From Streptomyces durocortorensis (GTDB lineage Bacteria > Actinomycetota > Actinomycetes > Streptomycetales > Streptomycetaceae): a DNA stretch of 40,264 nt. The stretch's first letter is position 1; every line of letters starts with the position of its first letter. Positions 9,440 to 17,270 of this stretch are shown here, in pieces. Where the stretch lies: the NCBI RefSeq assembly GCF_016901035.1, contig NZ_JAFEUF010000039.1, positions 1 to 40,264 on the forward strand. Reading direction: 5' to 3'. Position numbers and translations under genes: made by a program. Below the pieces are notes generated by a model that had not been told where the DNA came from, did no database searches, and saw only the letters and a list, made by a program, of their open reading frames with translations.

Positions 9440-10195
9440 TCAGAAGCCGTGCCGGTACCCGCCGTCGACCGGGACCATGATGCCCGTGAGATACGAGGCG
9501 GCGGGGGAGAGCAGGAAGGCCGCGGTCCTCCCGAACTCCTCCGGCGTACCGTAGCGCCGCAGCGGGATACGCGCCTCGTTCGCGGTGCGGGCGGCCTCCG
9601 CGTCGCCGGACAGCGCGTCCAGCTCGCGGACCCGGTCGGTGTCGATGCGGGCGGGCAGCACGCCCACGACCCGGATGCCGCGCGGGCCCAGCTCGTCGGC
9701 GAGCGACTTGGCGAAACCGGCGAGACCGGGGCGCAGCCCGTTGGAGATGGTCAGCCCCGGGATCGGCTCGTGGACCGACCCGGAGAGCACGAAGCCGATC
9801 ACTCCGCCCTCGCCGAGCGCGGCCGCCGCCGTCCGGGCCAGCCGTACCGCTCCCAGGAACACCGTCTCGAACGCCGTCTGCCACTGGTCGTCGGTGTTGT
9901 CCGCGAGGAAGCCGGGGGCGGGCCCGCCGACGCTGATGAGGATGCCGTCGAGCCGCCCGAAGTGTTCCCGCGCGGTGTCCACCAGGCGCTGGGCGGCGCT
10001 CGGGTCGGCGTTGTCGGCGGCCAGCCCGACCACACCCCCGCCCAGCTCGTCGGCGGCCTCCGCGACGGACTTCTCGTCACGGCCGCTGATGATCACTTTC
10101 GCGCCGTCGGCCACCAGGGAGCGGGCCGTGGCGTTGCCGAGGCCCCGGGTCGCTCCGGTGACGATGTAGACGCGGTCCTTCAGTCCAAGATCCAT
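9440..10195 (-). CDS. Atypical SDR family oxidoreductase
   Basis: A 251-aa short-chain dehydrogenase/reductase fold protein. The NAD(P)-binding motif TGATRGLG is at 13-20 and SGRD at 37-40 suggests a preference for NADP. The catalytic region is abnormal: Ser138/Ser140 are present, but where FabG-type enzymes have Tyr-x3-Lys (YAASK) this protein has SNGLR (151-155), so both Tyr and Lys are replaced. The NAG motif is also changed (SVGG). It may be a catalytically different or binding-only SDR. The C-terminal SYLTGIMVPVDGGYRHGF is typical. The start is 4 bp after the GH15 stop, so the two probably form an operon and could share a carbohydrate-linked role (inference). Confidence 0.88.
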   Translation of the reverse strand: MDLGLKDRVYIVTGATRGLGNATARSLVADGAKVIISGRDEKSVAEAADELGGGVVGLAADNADPSAAQRLVDTAREHFGRLDGILISVGGPAPGFLADNTDDQWQTAFETVFLGAVRLARTAAAALGEGGVIGFVLSGSVHEPIPGLTISNGLRPGLAGFAKSLADELGPRGIRVVGVLPARIDTDRVRELDALSGDAEAARTANEARIPLRRYGTPEEFGRTAAFLLSPAASYLTGIMVPVDGGYRHGF

Positions 10196-10199
10196 GGCC

Positions 10200-11993
10200 C
10201 TATCCTGCCGGGTCCTCCCCGGCCAGGTCGACAGCGGAGTTCACCAGTCCGATATGGCTGAAGGCCTGGGGGAAGTTGCCGAGCTGCCGCCCCGCAGCCA
10301 CGTCGTACTCCTCCGCCAGCAGCCCCATGTCGTTGCGCAGCTCCAGCAGATGCTCGAACAGCTCCCGCGCCTCGTCCGGCCTGCCGATCCGTTGCAACGC
10401 GTCGACCAGCCAGAACGAGCAGGCGAGGAACGCCCCCTCGTCGCCGGGCAGCCCGTCCACGGAGGTGCCCTCGGTGCTGTAGCGGCGGACCAGGCCGTCG
10501 CTGCCCAGCTCGGCGCGGACCGCGTCGACCGTGCCGATCACCCGGGGGTCGTCCGGCGGCAGGAACCCGGTCCGCACGATGAGCAGCGTCGAGGCGTCCA
10601 GCTCCCGTGACCCGTAGGACTGGGTGAAGGTGTTCCGCTCGGGGTCGTACCCCTTCTCGCAGACCTCGGCGTGCACGGCGTCCCGCATCGCCCGCCACCG
10701 TTCGGCGTCACCCGGCAGCTCCGGGTTCTCCTCCAGCGAGCGCACCGCCCGGTCGGCGGCGACCCAGGCCATCACCTTGGAGTGCACGAAGTGCCGCCGC
10801 GCGCCGCGGATCTCCCACAGCCCCTCGTCCGGCTCGCGCCAGGTCGACTCCAGGAAGCCGAGCAGGCTGAGCTGGAGGTTCCAGGCGTGCGGCTTGTCGT
10901 CGAGCCCGGCGACCCGGGCCAGCCGGAGCGCGTCGATGACCTCGCCGTACACGTCGAGCTGGCGCTGCCGTACGGCCGCGTTGCCGGTGCGCACCGGACG
11001 GGAGTGCTCGTACCCGGAGAGCCAGGGCAGCTCCATCTCGGGCAGCCGCCGCTCGCCCGCCAGCCCGTACATGATCTGGAGGTCCGCCGGATCCCCGGCG
11101 ACGGCCCGCAGCAGCCAGTCCCGCCAGGCCTCCGCCTCCTCCAGATAGCCGGCCGAGACCATCGCCCCGAGGGTCAGCGTGGCGTCCCGCAGCCAGCAGA
11201 AGCGGTAGTCCCAGTTCCGTACGCCGCCGATCTCCTCCGGCAGGGAGGTCGTCGGGGCCGCCACGATCCCGCCGGTCGGGGCGTACGTCAGCGCCTTGAG
11301 CGTGATCAGCGAGCGCAGCACGGCGTCGCGGTACGGCCCCTGGTACGTACACCGCTCCGTCCACTTCGCCCAGTCGTGCAGCGTGTGCTTCAGCGACTTG
11401 TGCGGGTCGATCAGCTTCGGGCGCGGCGAGTGCGAGGGGTGCCAGGTCAGCACGAACGCCACGCTCTCGCCCTCGGCGACGGTGAACGAGGAGCAGGTGC
11501 TGAACTGCTGGCCCCACGTCTTGACCGGCGGCTCGCTGCGCAGCCAGACGGAGTCGGGCCCCGCGACGGCGACCCGGTGGCCGTGGGACTTGCGCACCCA
11601 GGGCACCACCGACCCGAAGTCGAAGCGCAGCCGCAGCACCGAACTCATGTCGACGGTGCCGCTGACGCCCTCGACGATCCGCATCAGGTCCGGCGACTTG
11701 TCGCGCTGCGGCATGAAGTCGATGACCTTCACCGTGCCGGTCCGCGTCTCCCAGTACGTCTCCAGGACCAGGGAGTCCTTCACGTACGCGCGCCGGGCGC
11801 AGGTGTCCGAGGCGTTCGCGCCCTTGGGCGCGATGCGCCAGTGGCCGTTCTCCTCGGTGCCGAGCAGGGCGGCGAAGCAGGCGCCGGAATCGAAGCGGGG
11901 CAGGCAGAGCCAGTCGACGGAACCGTTCCTGCCGACGAGCGCGGCGGTCTGGAGATCGCCGATCAGGGCGTAGTCCTCGATGCGTGGGGTCAC
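10200..11993 (-). CDS. Glycoside hydrolase family 15 protein (glucoamylase/trehalase type)
   Basis: A 597-aa cytoplasmic GH15 protein. The N-terminal TPRIEDYALIGDLQTAALVGRNGSVDWLCLPRFDS is the hallmark opening of bacterial GH15 proteins. The catalytic (alpha/alpha)6 barrel contains GGVRNWDYRFCWLRDATLTL, GNAAVRQRQLDVYGEVIDAL and, near the end, LGNFPQAFSHIGLVNSA. There is no signal peptide, so the substrate is intracellular. Mycobacterial homologues act as trehalases, while others are glucoamylases; the sequence alone does not decide. GTG 11993 was chosen because homology starts there and the upstream extension is low-complexity. The Shine-Dalgarno site is poor. Probably co-transcribed with the SDR downstream and perhaps SURF1 upstream (58-bp gap). 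Confidence 0.93.
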   Translation of the reverse strand: MTPRIEDYALIGDLQTAALVGRNGSVDWLCLPRFDSGACFAALLGTEENGHWRIAPKGANASDTCARRAYVKDSLVLETYWETRTGTVKVIDFMPQRDKSPDLMRIVEGVSGTVDMSSVLRLRFDFGSVVPWVRKSHGHRVAVAGPDSVWLRSEPPVKTWGQQFSTCSSFTVAEGESVAFVLTWHPSHSPRPKLIDPHKSLKHTLHDWAKWTERCTYQGPYRDAVLRSLITLKALTYAPTGGIVAAPTTSLPEEIGGVRNWDYRFCWLRDATLTLGAMVSAGYLEEAEAWRDWLLRAVAGDPADLQIMYGLAGERRLPEMELPWLSGYEHSRPVRTGNAAVRQRQLDVYGEVIDALRLARVAGLDDKPHAWNLQLSLLGFLESTWREPDEGLWEIRGARRHFVHSKVMAWVAADRAVRSLEENPELPGDAERWRAMRDAVHAEVCEKGYDPERNTFTQSYGSRELDASTLLIVRTGFLPPDDPRVIGTVDAVRAELGSDGLVRRYSTEGTSVDGLPGDEGAFLACSFWLVDALQRIGRPDEARELFEHLLELRNDMGLLAEEYDVAAGRQLGNFPQAFSHIGLVNSAVDLAGEDPAG

Positions 11994-12051
11994 GCCTGGC
12001 GTTTTCCCGAACCGGGCCGATGTCAACCAGCCCGATGGTGTGCCGCTGACC

Positions 12052-12858
12052 TCAGGCGCTCGCCGGTTCGGGCTGCTCGGGGGCGTCGGCCGTCGCGTTC
12101 TCGGCCGCGGCCTGCTCGTCGCGGTCGCGCTTCTCACGCCGTACGAGAATGATCCAGCCGACCGGGACGGCGGCGACGAACAGCCACCACTGGACGGCGT
12201 AGGCCATGTGCGGGCCGATCGAGCTGTCGTCGGGGCGGGTGATCTGCTCCGGCAGATCACCCGAAGGCGCGGGCTCGGTCTGCTCGATGTACCCGCCGAG
12301 GACCGTTCGGGACAGCAGCTGGGACTGCTGCTCGCTGTTGATCAGCATGACCTGCCGGTCCGGCAGCCCCGCCAGGTCCTTGATGCCGCTGCTGCCGGTC
12401 GTCTCGTCCGCCTTGAGGCGGCCGGTGACGGTCACTTCGCCCCGGGGCGCGGGCGGCACGTCGGGGTAGGCGGTCTGGTTCGGCGCGGCCGGAACCCAGC
12501 CGCGGTTGATCAGGACGGTGCCGCCGTCCCTGAGGTCCAGCGGGGTCAGGACATGGACACCGATGCGGTCGTCGTCCGAGGTCCTGCGGCGGACGACCAC
12601 CTCGTGCTCGGTGTCGAACGTGCCCGTCGCGGTGACCGTGCGCCAGTAGTCCGAGCGGGGGACGGTGTGCCCGGGGGAGGTGAGATCGGTGACCGGGACC
12701 GGCTGCTTGTCGAGGTTCCGCGAGATCAGCCCGTTCTGCTCGACCCGGTGCTCGTGCTTGTGGAGCTGCCAGAAACCCAGCTCGATCATCGTGGGGATCA
12801 GCGCGAGGCCGAGCAGGGTGAGGATCACCCACTGCCGGGTCAACAGGAAGCGGTACAC
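12052..12858 (-). CDS. SURF1 family protein (cytochrome oxidase assembly)
   Basis: A 268-aa membrane protein of the SURF1/Shy1 family, which assists assembly of haem-copper cytochrome c oxidase. An N-terminal membrane helix (about 8-28, WVILTLLGLALIPTMIELGFWQ) carries the family's GFWQL motif. An extracytoplasmic domain follows with DYWRTVTATGTFD, VHVLTPL and VLINRGWVP motifs. A second helix (about 225-245, MAYAVQWWLFVAAVPVGWIILVRRE) has the conserved YAVQWW signature. The tail is charged and Ala/Glu-rich. GTG 12858 gives the expected MYRFLLTRQW start; a TTG at 12873 would add five residues. The preceding small zinc protein on the same strand may share its transcript. Confidence 0.92.
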   Translation of the reverse strand: MYRFLLTRQWVILTLLGLALIPTMIELGFWQLHKHEHRVEQNGLISRNLDKQPVPVTDLTSPGHTVPRSDYWRTVTATGTFDTEHEVVVRRRTSDDDRIGVHVLTPLDLRDGGTVLINRGWVPAAPNQTAYPDVPPAPRGEVTVTGRLKADETTGSSGIKDLAGLPDRQVMLINSEQQSQLLSRTVLGGYIEQTEPAPSGDLPEQITRPDDSSIGPHMAYAVQWWLFVAAVPVGWIILVRREKRDRDEQAAAENATADAPEQPEPASA

Positions 12859-12936
12859 CCCATGACCGTACAACCGGGGTCATGGGGTGCGGCACTCAGG
12901 GGTACGGCCGGGACGGTCCGGCAACGAGACGATCCC

Positions 12937-13170
12937 TCACACTTTGTCCACAATGCCCGCCTTTCCCTCGGCGCGGGCGCAGTGGGCGCCGCAGTACCAG
13001 TGCCCCTCCACCTCGACGCCCTGCCCGATCACCTGGACCCGGCAGTGCTCGCAGATCGGCGCCATGCGGTGGATGGCGCAGGAGAAGCAGTCGAAGACGT
13101 GCACCGCACCTTGTGCGTGCACCTCGAAGGACATGCCGTAGTCGTTTCCGCAAACCTCACAACGTGCCAT
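12937..13170 (-). CDS. Small cysteine-rich zinc-binding protein
   Basis: A 77-aa protein with nine Cys and several His residues. The layout is CEVCGNDYG, then HVFDCFSCAIHRMAP, then CEHCRVQVIG, then HWYCGAHC. The pairs fit two treble-clef or rubredoxin-like zinc sites. It is similar to small proteins annotated as prokaryotic metallothionein/zinc ribbon, though the separate CxxC pairs argue for structural zinc fingers rather than bulk metal storage. ATG at 13170 (MARCEVCG). No membrane segment. It is upstream of SURF1 on the same strand (78-bp gap), so a metal-homeostasis or oxidase-assembly link is possible but is only inference. Confidence 0.85.
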   Translation of the reverse strand: MARCEVCGNDYGMSFEVHAQGAVHVFDCFSCAIHRMAPICEHCRVQVIGQGVEVEGHWYCGAHCARAEGKAGIVDKV

Positions 13171-13233
13171 GCGCCACAGGGTGGGACGCCGGGCGGCACC
13201 GGGCGAGCGGACGCGGGGCGAGTCGCGCCCGGT

Positions 13234-14277
13234 TCACTCCGATGACGCGGTGCCCTCCGACGGCGCGATGCCCTCCGGCGACGGCGGGGGCGCCTGCTGC
13301 GGCAGGACGGCCCCGGCGGCGGGCGCCACATCGCGCAGCAGATGGGTGAAGGCGCTCTCCTCCAGGATCGGCGTGCCGAAGGACTTGGCCTTCTGTGTCT
13401 TGGAGGTGGCCGCGTCCGGATCGTTGGTCACCAGCAGACTGGTCAGCCGGGACACGCTGGTCGCCACATGGAGCCCGGCCTCTATCGCCCGGTCCTCCAG
13501 CAGCTCCCGGTCGATCGAGGTGTCCCCGGAGAAGGCCACCCGCATCCCCTGCTGGAGCGGCTTCTCCTTCTCGTACCGCCCCGGATTGGGATACGGGCAG
13601 GCCGGGCGCTTCCGCGAGGGCCGCCAGCTGTTCGGCTGCCGCGAGGGCTGATACCCGACGCGGGGGGTGACGGGGGAGTCGGACCACTCGGTCAGCGGCC
13701 GGCACTCCAGCAACGGCAGCCGCACCCCGCCCCGGGCCGCCGCATGCAGACTCGGCCGGAACGCCTCGGCCAGCACCCGGGCATCGTCCAGGGCGTGGTG
13801 GGCCTGCTGCTGGACGACCCCGAAGTGCGCGGCGAGGGAGGCCAGCTTGTGGTTGGGCAGCGGCAGCCGCAGCTCCTTGGCGAGCGCGATCGTGCACAGC
13901 CGCTGCTCGACCGGGGCGACGACCGAGGCCCGGGCGTACTCCCGGGCGATCATCGACCAGTCGAACGCCGCGTTGTGCGCGACGAGCACCCGGTCCGCGA
14001 GCCGCGCGGACAACTCCTCGGCCACCTCGGGAAAGAGCGGAGCCCCTTCGAGCACGTCGCTCGTCAGCCCGTGGATCCAGACGGGCCCGGGGTCGCGCTC
14101 CGGGTTGACCAGCGTGTACCAGTGGTCCTCGACGTTGCCCAGGGCGTCCAGCCGGTAGACGGCGGCGGAGATTATCCGGTCGTCGCGGGCGAGGCCGGTG
14201 GTCTCCACGTCGACGACCGCGTACCCCTGGGGGTAGGCGGTCGGCCACGGTGCGGCTGTCTGGCGGTCGTCGAGCAT
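13234..14277 (-). CDS. DEDDh 3'-5' exonuclease with C-terminal BRCT domain
   Basis: A 347-aa protein. The N-terminal DnaQ-like exonuclease domain (about 15-180) has all DEDDh residues: Asp23 and Glu25 in VVDVETTGL, Asp106 in HNAAFDW, His160 and Asp165 in HHALDDA. Residues about 250-320 form a BRCT domain (MRVAFSGDTSIDRELLEDRAIEAGLHVATSVSRLT..LLVTND), as in NAD-dependent ligases and some DnaQ-like repair proteins. It would remove 3' nucleotides during DNA replication or repair, with BRCT targeting it. ATG 14277 has no ribosome site; TATTGT at 14286-14291 on this strand lies 8 nt upstream, so the transcript may be nearly leaderless. An in-frame GTG at 14283 is also possible. Confidence 0.92.
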   Translation of the reverse strand: MLDDRQTAAPWPTAYPQGYAVVDVETTGLARDDRIISAAVYRLDALGNVEDHWYTLVNPERDPGPVWIHGLTSDVLEGAPLFPEVAEELSARLADRVLVAHNAAFDWSMIAREYARASVVAPVEQRLCTIALAKELRLPLPNHKLASLAAHFGVVQQQAHHALDDARVLAEAFRPSLHAAARGGVRLPLLECRPLTEWSDSPVTPRVGYQPSRQPNSWRPSRKRPACPYPNPGRYEKEKPLQQGMRVAFSGDTSIDRELLEDRAIEAGLHVATSVSRLTSLLVTNDPDAATSKTQKAKSFGTPILEESAFTHLLRDVAPAAGAVLPQQAPPPSPEGIAPSEGTASSE

Positions 14278-14341
14278 GGTCACAGACAATACGGGCCGCG
14301 ACTGACAGTGCCCTATTCGGCCGGGTGGGCCAGGTCCGGAA

Positions 14342-14366
14342 CGGAGTCGCGGAACTCGCAACTCCG
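14342..14366 (-). terminator. Hairpin after RING-TerD gene
   Basis: On the minus strand CGGAGTTGCG pairs with CGCGACTCCG around the five-base loop AGTTC: ten pairs with one G-U. It lies 23 bp after the stop of the RING-TerD gene and 65 bp before the exonuclease start. No strong T-run. Confidence 0.5.
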
Positions 14367-14388
14367 TTTCCCGCTCGCCGCCTTCGGG

Positions 14389-16983
14389 TCAGCCGAGCGC
14401 AGCCACCAGGTCGCCCGCGGCCAGCCGGTCGAGACCGCAGCCGTCCACCGGACCGGGCAGCAACCGGTAGACCGTGCCGCTCACCTTCTCCGGGGCCGCG
14501 TCCCCGTTCACCACCGCGAGCAGCACCCGCTTGCCTGCCGCGGCCCGCTCCACCGCGGCGACCCCGTCCCCGTCGCCGGACTCCGTGCCGTGCGGCTCCT
14601 CCGCGTCCGGGGTGCGGAGCGTGCGTATCCGCCTCGCGAAGGCGGCCGTGTCCTCCCCGGCCCCGCGCCGGTAGCGCACCAGTCCGTGCCTGCGGGAGAC
14701 CGCCACCTCGTCGGTCCGGGCGGCCGCGTGCCACACCGCCAGGTCCCACACCGTCGTACGTCCCGCCGAGAAGTACTGGTACAGGTCCCTGCCCGCCCGG
14801 CCCAGCTCGTCGATGTGCCGGCTCACGCTGTGGTGGCCCTCAGACGGTGGCAGATGCAGATCGGTCCAGAGGAAGGTGCGCCGCTCCACGTCCACCACCA
14901 TCGGCACATGGACCCGGGAGTGGCCGATCAGGTCGTAGCGCTGGCGGACGGTCCGCGGGTCGAAGTACGCGACGCGCCCGCCCACCGACGGCAGCGCCAT
15001 GAACCCGGCGAACGCGTCGGGCAGCAGCTCGAAGGGCACGTTGTTGTAGCTGAACACCACCGGCATGGCGAACCGCACCCCGGCCCGGGTGAGCCCGTCC
15101 AGGTCCAGGTCGGCGTACTCGCTGGCGCCCCTCGGCGCGGGCGCGGAGGTCAGGTCGCCGGAGTGCACGGCCACCCGGTCCCCGTACACCAGGTTCGTGT
15201 AGTCGCAGAGCCCGAGGTACGTCCAGTCGGCGTCGAAAAGGGCCACCGACAGGTCGAGGTCGACGGTCTCGGCGGGCTGCTGCATCCAGTGCAGGAACAT
15301 CCGCAGCACCTCGCCCGCGGGCAACGGCTGCGTGCTCCCCCGGGGAACCGCGACCAGCGCCTTGGCCGCCGCGCTCTCGGCGGAGGGCACGGCGAGCGCG
15401 GCCAGCCCCTCGTCGAGCACCGCCAGATCGAAGCGGGACGCGGTGGAGAGCCGCCGCAGCACCTCGCGCTCCAGCAGCGCGCAGACCCGCTCCACGGTCG
15501 GGGCGGGCAGCGGGGGACGGGTGTCGTCGAGGGTGTACGAGTGCGTCACCTGGCCCCGGGGGAAGAAGACCCGCCGCCCGCCGGGAACGTCACGGATCCT
15601 CAGCCGCCCCAGCGCGGCCAGCAGCGGACCCGGCCCCGCACCGGCGAGCCCGTGCTCCAGCACGCCGGCCAGTGCGTCCGGCAGCGTCCCGTCCTCCTCC
15701 AGCCGCAGCACCTGGTCGAGCCGGCGCAGCAGGGTGCCCGGGCGCTGGGCGAGGAGGGCGATCACGGTGTCGCTCTCGCGCGCCGCGAACGCCTGCTCGA
15801 CCCGCCCGGTCCAGGTGTTGGCCTTGAACAGCGCCCCGTCCGCCCGTACGGCGAGCGGGTGCTCGGCCGCCGTACGCACCAGGGTCGCCGCGAGCGGTTC
15901 CGACACCGTGGACACATGCGTCGCCCGCAGCACGGCGAAGGCCAGGGCGGCCCGCGGGTGGCGGGCGTGCTGCTCGTTCGGGTGCAGCGTCTCGGCGGCC
16001 CGCTTCCACCGCTCGGGGTGCCGCAGGACGTCCTCGACCAGGGCGGAGGGGTCCAGTCCGTCGAGTACGGCGAGGAGTTCGCGCCGCAGCCCGCGCGGCA
16101 GGGACCGGTGCCGGGGCGTGTCCAGCAGGTCCGCCCCGCCGCCCGACCACACGGCGAGCAGCCGCAGCACATCGGTGGCGGTGGTCAGCCGGTCGGGCAG
16201 GACCGCCCGCACGGCGTCCCGGGTCTGCCGGTCCCGCAGCAGCGTGCCAAGGACCAGCGCCTTCGTCTCCCGTACGGGAATCTCCTCGGGCAGCCATCCG
16301 AGCCCCGCCGGAGTGTGGGCCAGCAGCGCCACGACGTCGTCCCGGTCCTGCGGAGGCAACGGGGTGCGCCGCGCGAGCAGCCGCCCCAGCGCCGTGACCG
16401 CGTCCGCCGCCGCGTCGGTGCCGAGGGTCAACGGCTGCACCGGCCCGGCCGCCGTCTCCACCTGCCGGCGCGGCGGCGCGGGTCTCAGGAACGGGTCGTC
16501 GTCGGCGGTGCGGCGGTGGCAGATCGGACAGGCGGAGTAGTCAGCGCCGTCCCAGCACTTCCGGCACACGAGGTGGGCGCAGGGGGCGACCGGGTGCACG
16601 CTGCCGACCGTGGCACAGAGCACGCACGGCTGGTGCGGCCACTGGAGCAGCAGGGTGAACACCCGGTCCACGTACAGCTGGAGTGTGTCGTCCGGCACGG
16701 AGGCCGGGAAGCTGCGGAAGAGCGGCATGTGCGTACGGTCCGCGCCGAGCTCGGCGTCGATGTGCCCCACCAGCCGCTTCCCCGCGTCGGCCAGCCCGGC
16801 GGGCCCGAGCCATGCGAGGGCCGCGTGCAGAGCCGGTGTGAGGGCGAACCCGCGATCCAGGAGCTCTGCCTCCAGGGCCACCAGCCCGGTCGTGGTCGGC
16901 GGATCACCGGGCCGGTGCCCGGCCTCCCCGACGTACACCGTCCGAAGACGGCGGAGCAGCACGGACGACAGCGACGGCGACAC
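14389..16983 (-). CDS. RING-finger plus TerD-like protein (MXAN_6230/SCO0854-type)
   Basis: An 864-aa soluble protein. Residues about 120-155 are a canonical C3HC4 RING: C-x2-C-x11-C-x-H-x2-C-x2-C-x8-C-x2-C (C120, C123, C135, H137, C140, C143, C152, C155), including PCAH, CRKCW and CPIC, the features used by eukaryotic E3 ligases. A long helical middle (about 200-550) follows, with RPGTLLRRLDQVLRL. The C-terminal part (about 570-720) is TerD-like: DLDLSVALFDADWTYLG, HSGDLTSAP, GASEYADLDLDGL and VVFSYNNVPFELLPDAF match the strands and Ca-binding style of tellurium-resistance proteins. I believe this is the MXAN_6230/SCO0854 RING family, function unknown. GTG 16983; an in-frame TTG at 16989 is also possible. 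No ter operon is adjacent. Confidence 0.9.
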   Translation of the reverse strand: MSPSLSSVLLRRLRTVYVGEAGHRPGDPPTTTGLVALEAELLDRGFALTPALHAALAWLGPAGLADAGKRLVGHIDAELGADRTHMPLFRSFPASVPDDTLQLYVDRVFTLLLQWPHQPCVLCATVGSVHPVAPCAHLVCRKCWDGADYSACPICHRRTADDDPFLRPAPPRRQVETAAGPVQPLTLGTDAAADAVTALGRLLARRTPLPPQDRDDVVALLAHTPAGLGWLPEEIPVRETKALVLGTLLRDRQTRDAVRAVLPDRLTTATDVLRLLAVWSGGGADLLDTPRHRSLPRGLRRELLAVLDGLDPSALVEDVLRHPERWKRAAETLHPNEQHARHPRAALAFAVLRATHVSTVSEPLAATLVRTAAEHPLAVRADGALFKANTWTGRVEQAFAARESDTVIALLAQRPGTLLRRLDQVLRLEEDGTLPDALAGVLEHGLAGAGPGPLLAALGRLRIRDVPGGRRVFFPRGQVTHSYTLDDTRPPLPAPTVERVCALLEREVLRRLSTASRFDLAVLDEGLAALAVPSAESAAAKALVAVPRGSTQPLPAGEVLRMFLHWMQQPAETVDLDLSVALFDADWTYLGLCDYTNLVYGDRVAVHSGDLTSAPAPRGASEYADLDLDGLTRAGVRFAMPVVFSYNNVPFELLPDAFAGFMALPSVGGRVAYFDPRTVRQRYDLIGHSRVHVPMVVDVERRTFLWTDLHLPPSEGHHSVSRHIDELGRAGRDLYQYFSAGRTTVWDLAVWHAAARTDEVAVSRRHGLVRYRRGAGEDTAAFARRIRTLRTPDAEEPHGTESGDGDGVAAVERAAAGKRVLLAVVNGDAAPEKVSGTVYRLLPGPVDGCGLDRLAAGDLVAALG

Positions 16984-17174
16984 GGACAAACAGGCCCCCG
17001 GGGCGGGTGAGGAGAAGGAGAGAGGCAGCGGGGGCGGAGAGTGGGTGCGCTACGAGTGTCGTAGAGGTGGAGAAGGAAGCACACCGCGGAGCCGCCCCCG
17101 CGCAAGAAGGAGCTTAGGGAGGCGTGTTGAAGGGCGCCACGTATTTATCGGGCCGACCGACGGGCGGAGGTCCA

Positions 17175-17207
17175 TTGGCAGAAGGTGCCAAAGACTGCTG
17201 ACAGCAG
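17175..17207. repeat. Two adjacent inverted repeats in divergent promoter region
   Basis: TTGGCA (17175-17180) pairs with TGCCAA (17186-17191). Three bases later CTGCT (17195-17199) pairs with AGCAG (17203-17207). They lie between the divergent RING-TerD and sterol desaturase genes and could be regulator sites; they are short enough that chance is possible. Confidence 0.3.
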
Positions 17208-17258
17208 GTCTCGCATACTTGTGGGTAACAACCTCTAGCCCTCACCGACCGACGGCCC

Positions 17259-17264
17259 TACGGT
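17259..17264 (+). promoter_or_regulatory. Possible -10 box for leaderless transcript
   Basis: TACGGT ends 6 nt before the ATG at 17271, the distance expected when transcription starts at the start codon. No ribosome-binding site precedes this ATG, and the -35 region is poor. Confidence 0.3.
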
Positions 17265-17270
17265 GCTCGC

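Noticed and set aside
12000..12260. N-terminal extension of the GH15 protein
   Set aside because: It is Arg/Pro/Ser-rich, overlaps SURF1 antisense and precedes the conserved start; GTG at 11993 fits better.
13342..17010. A 1222-aa plus-strand open frame
   Set aside because: It runs antisense to the exonuclease and RING-TerD genes, is rich in Arg/Gly/Pro and shows no domain; a typical high-GC shadow.
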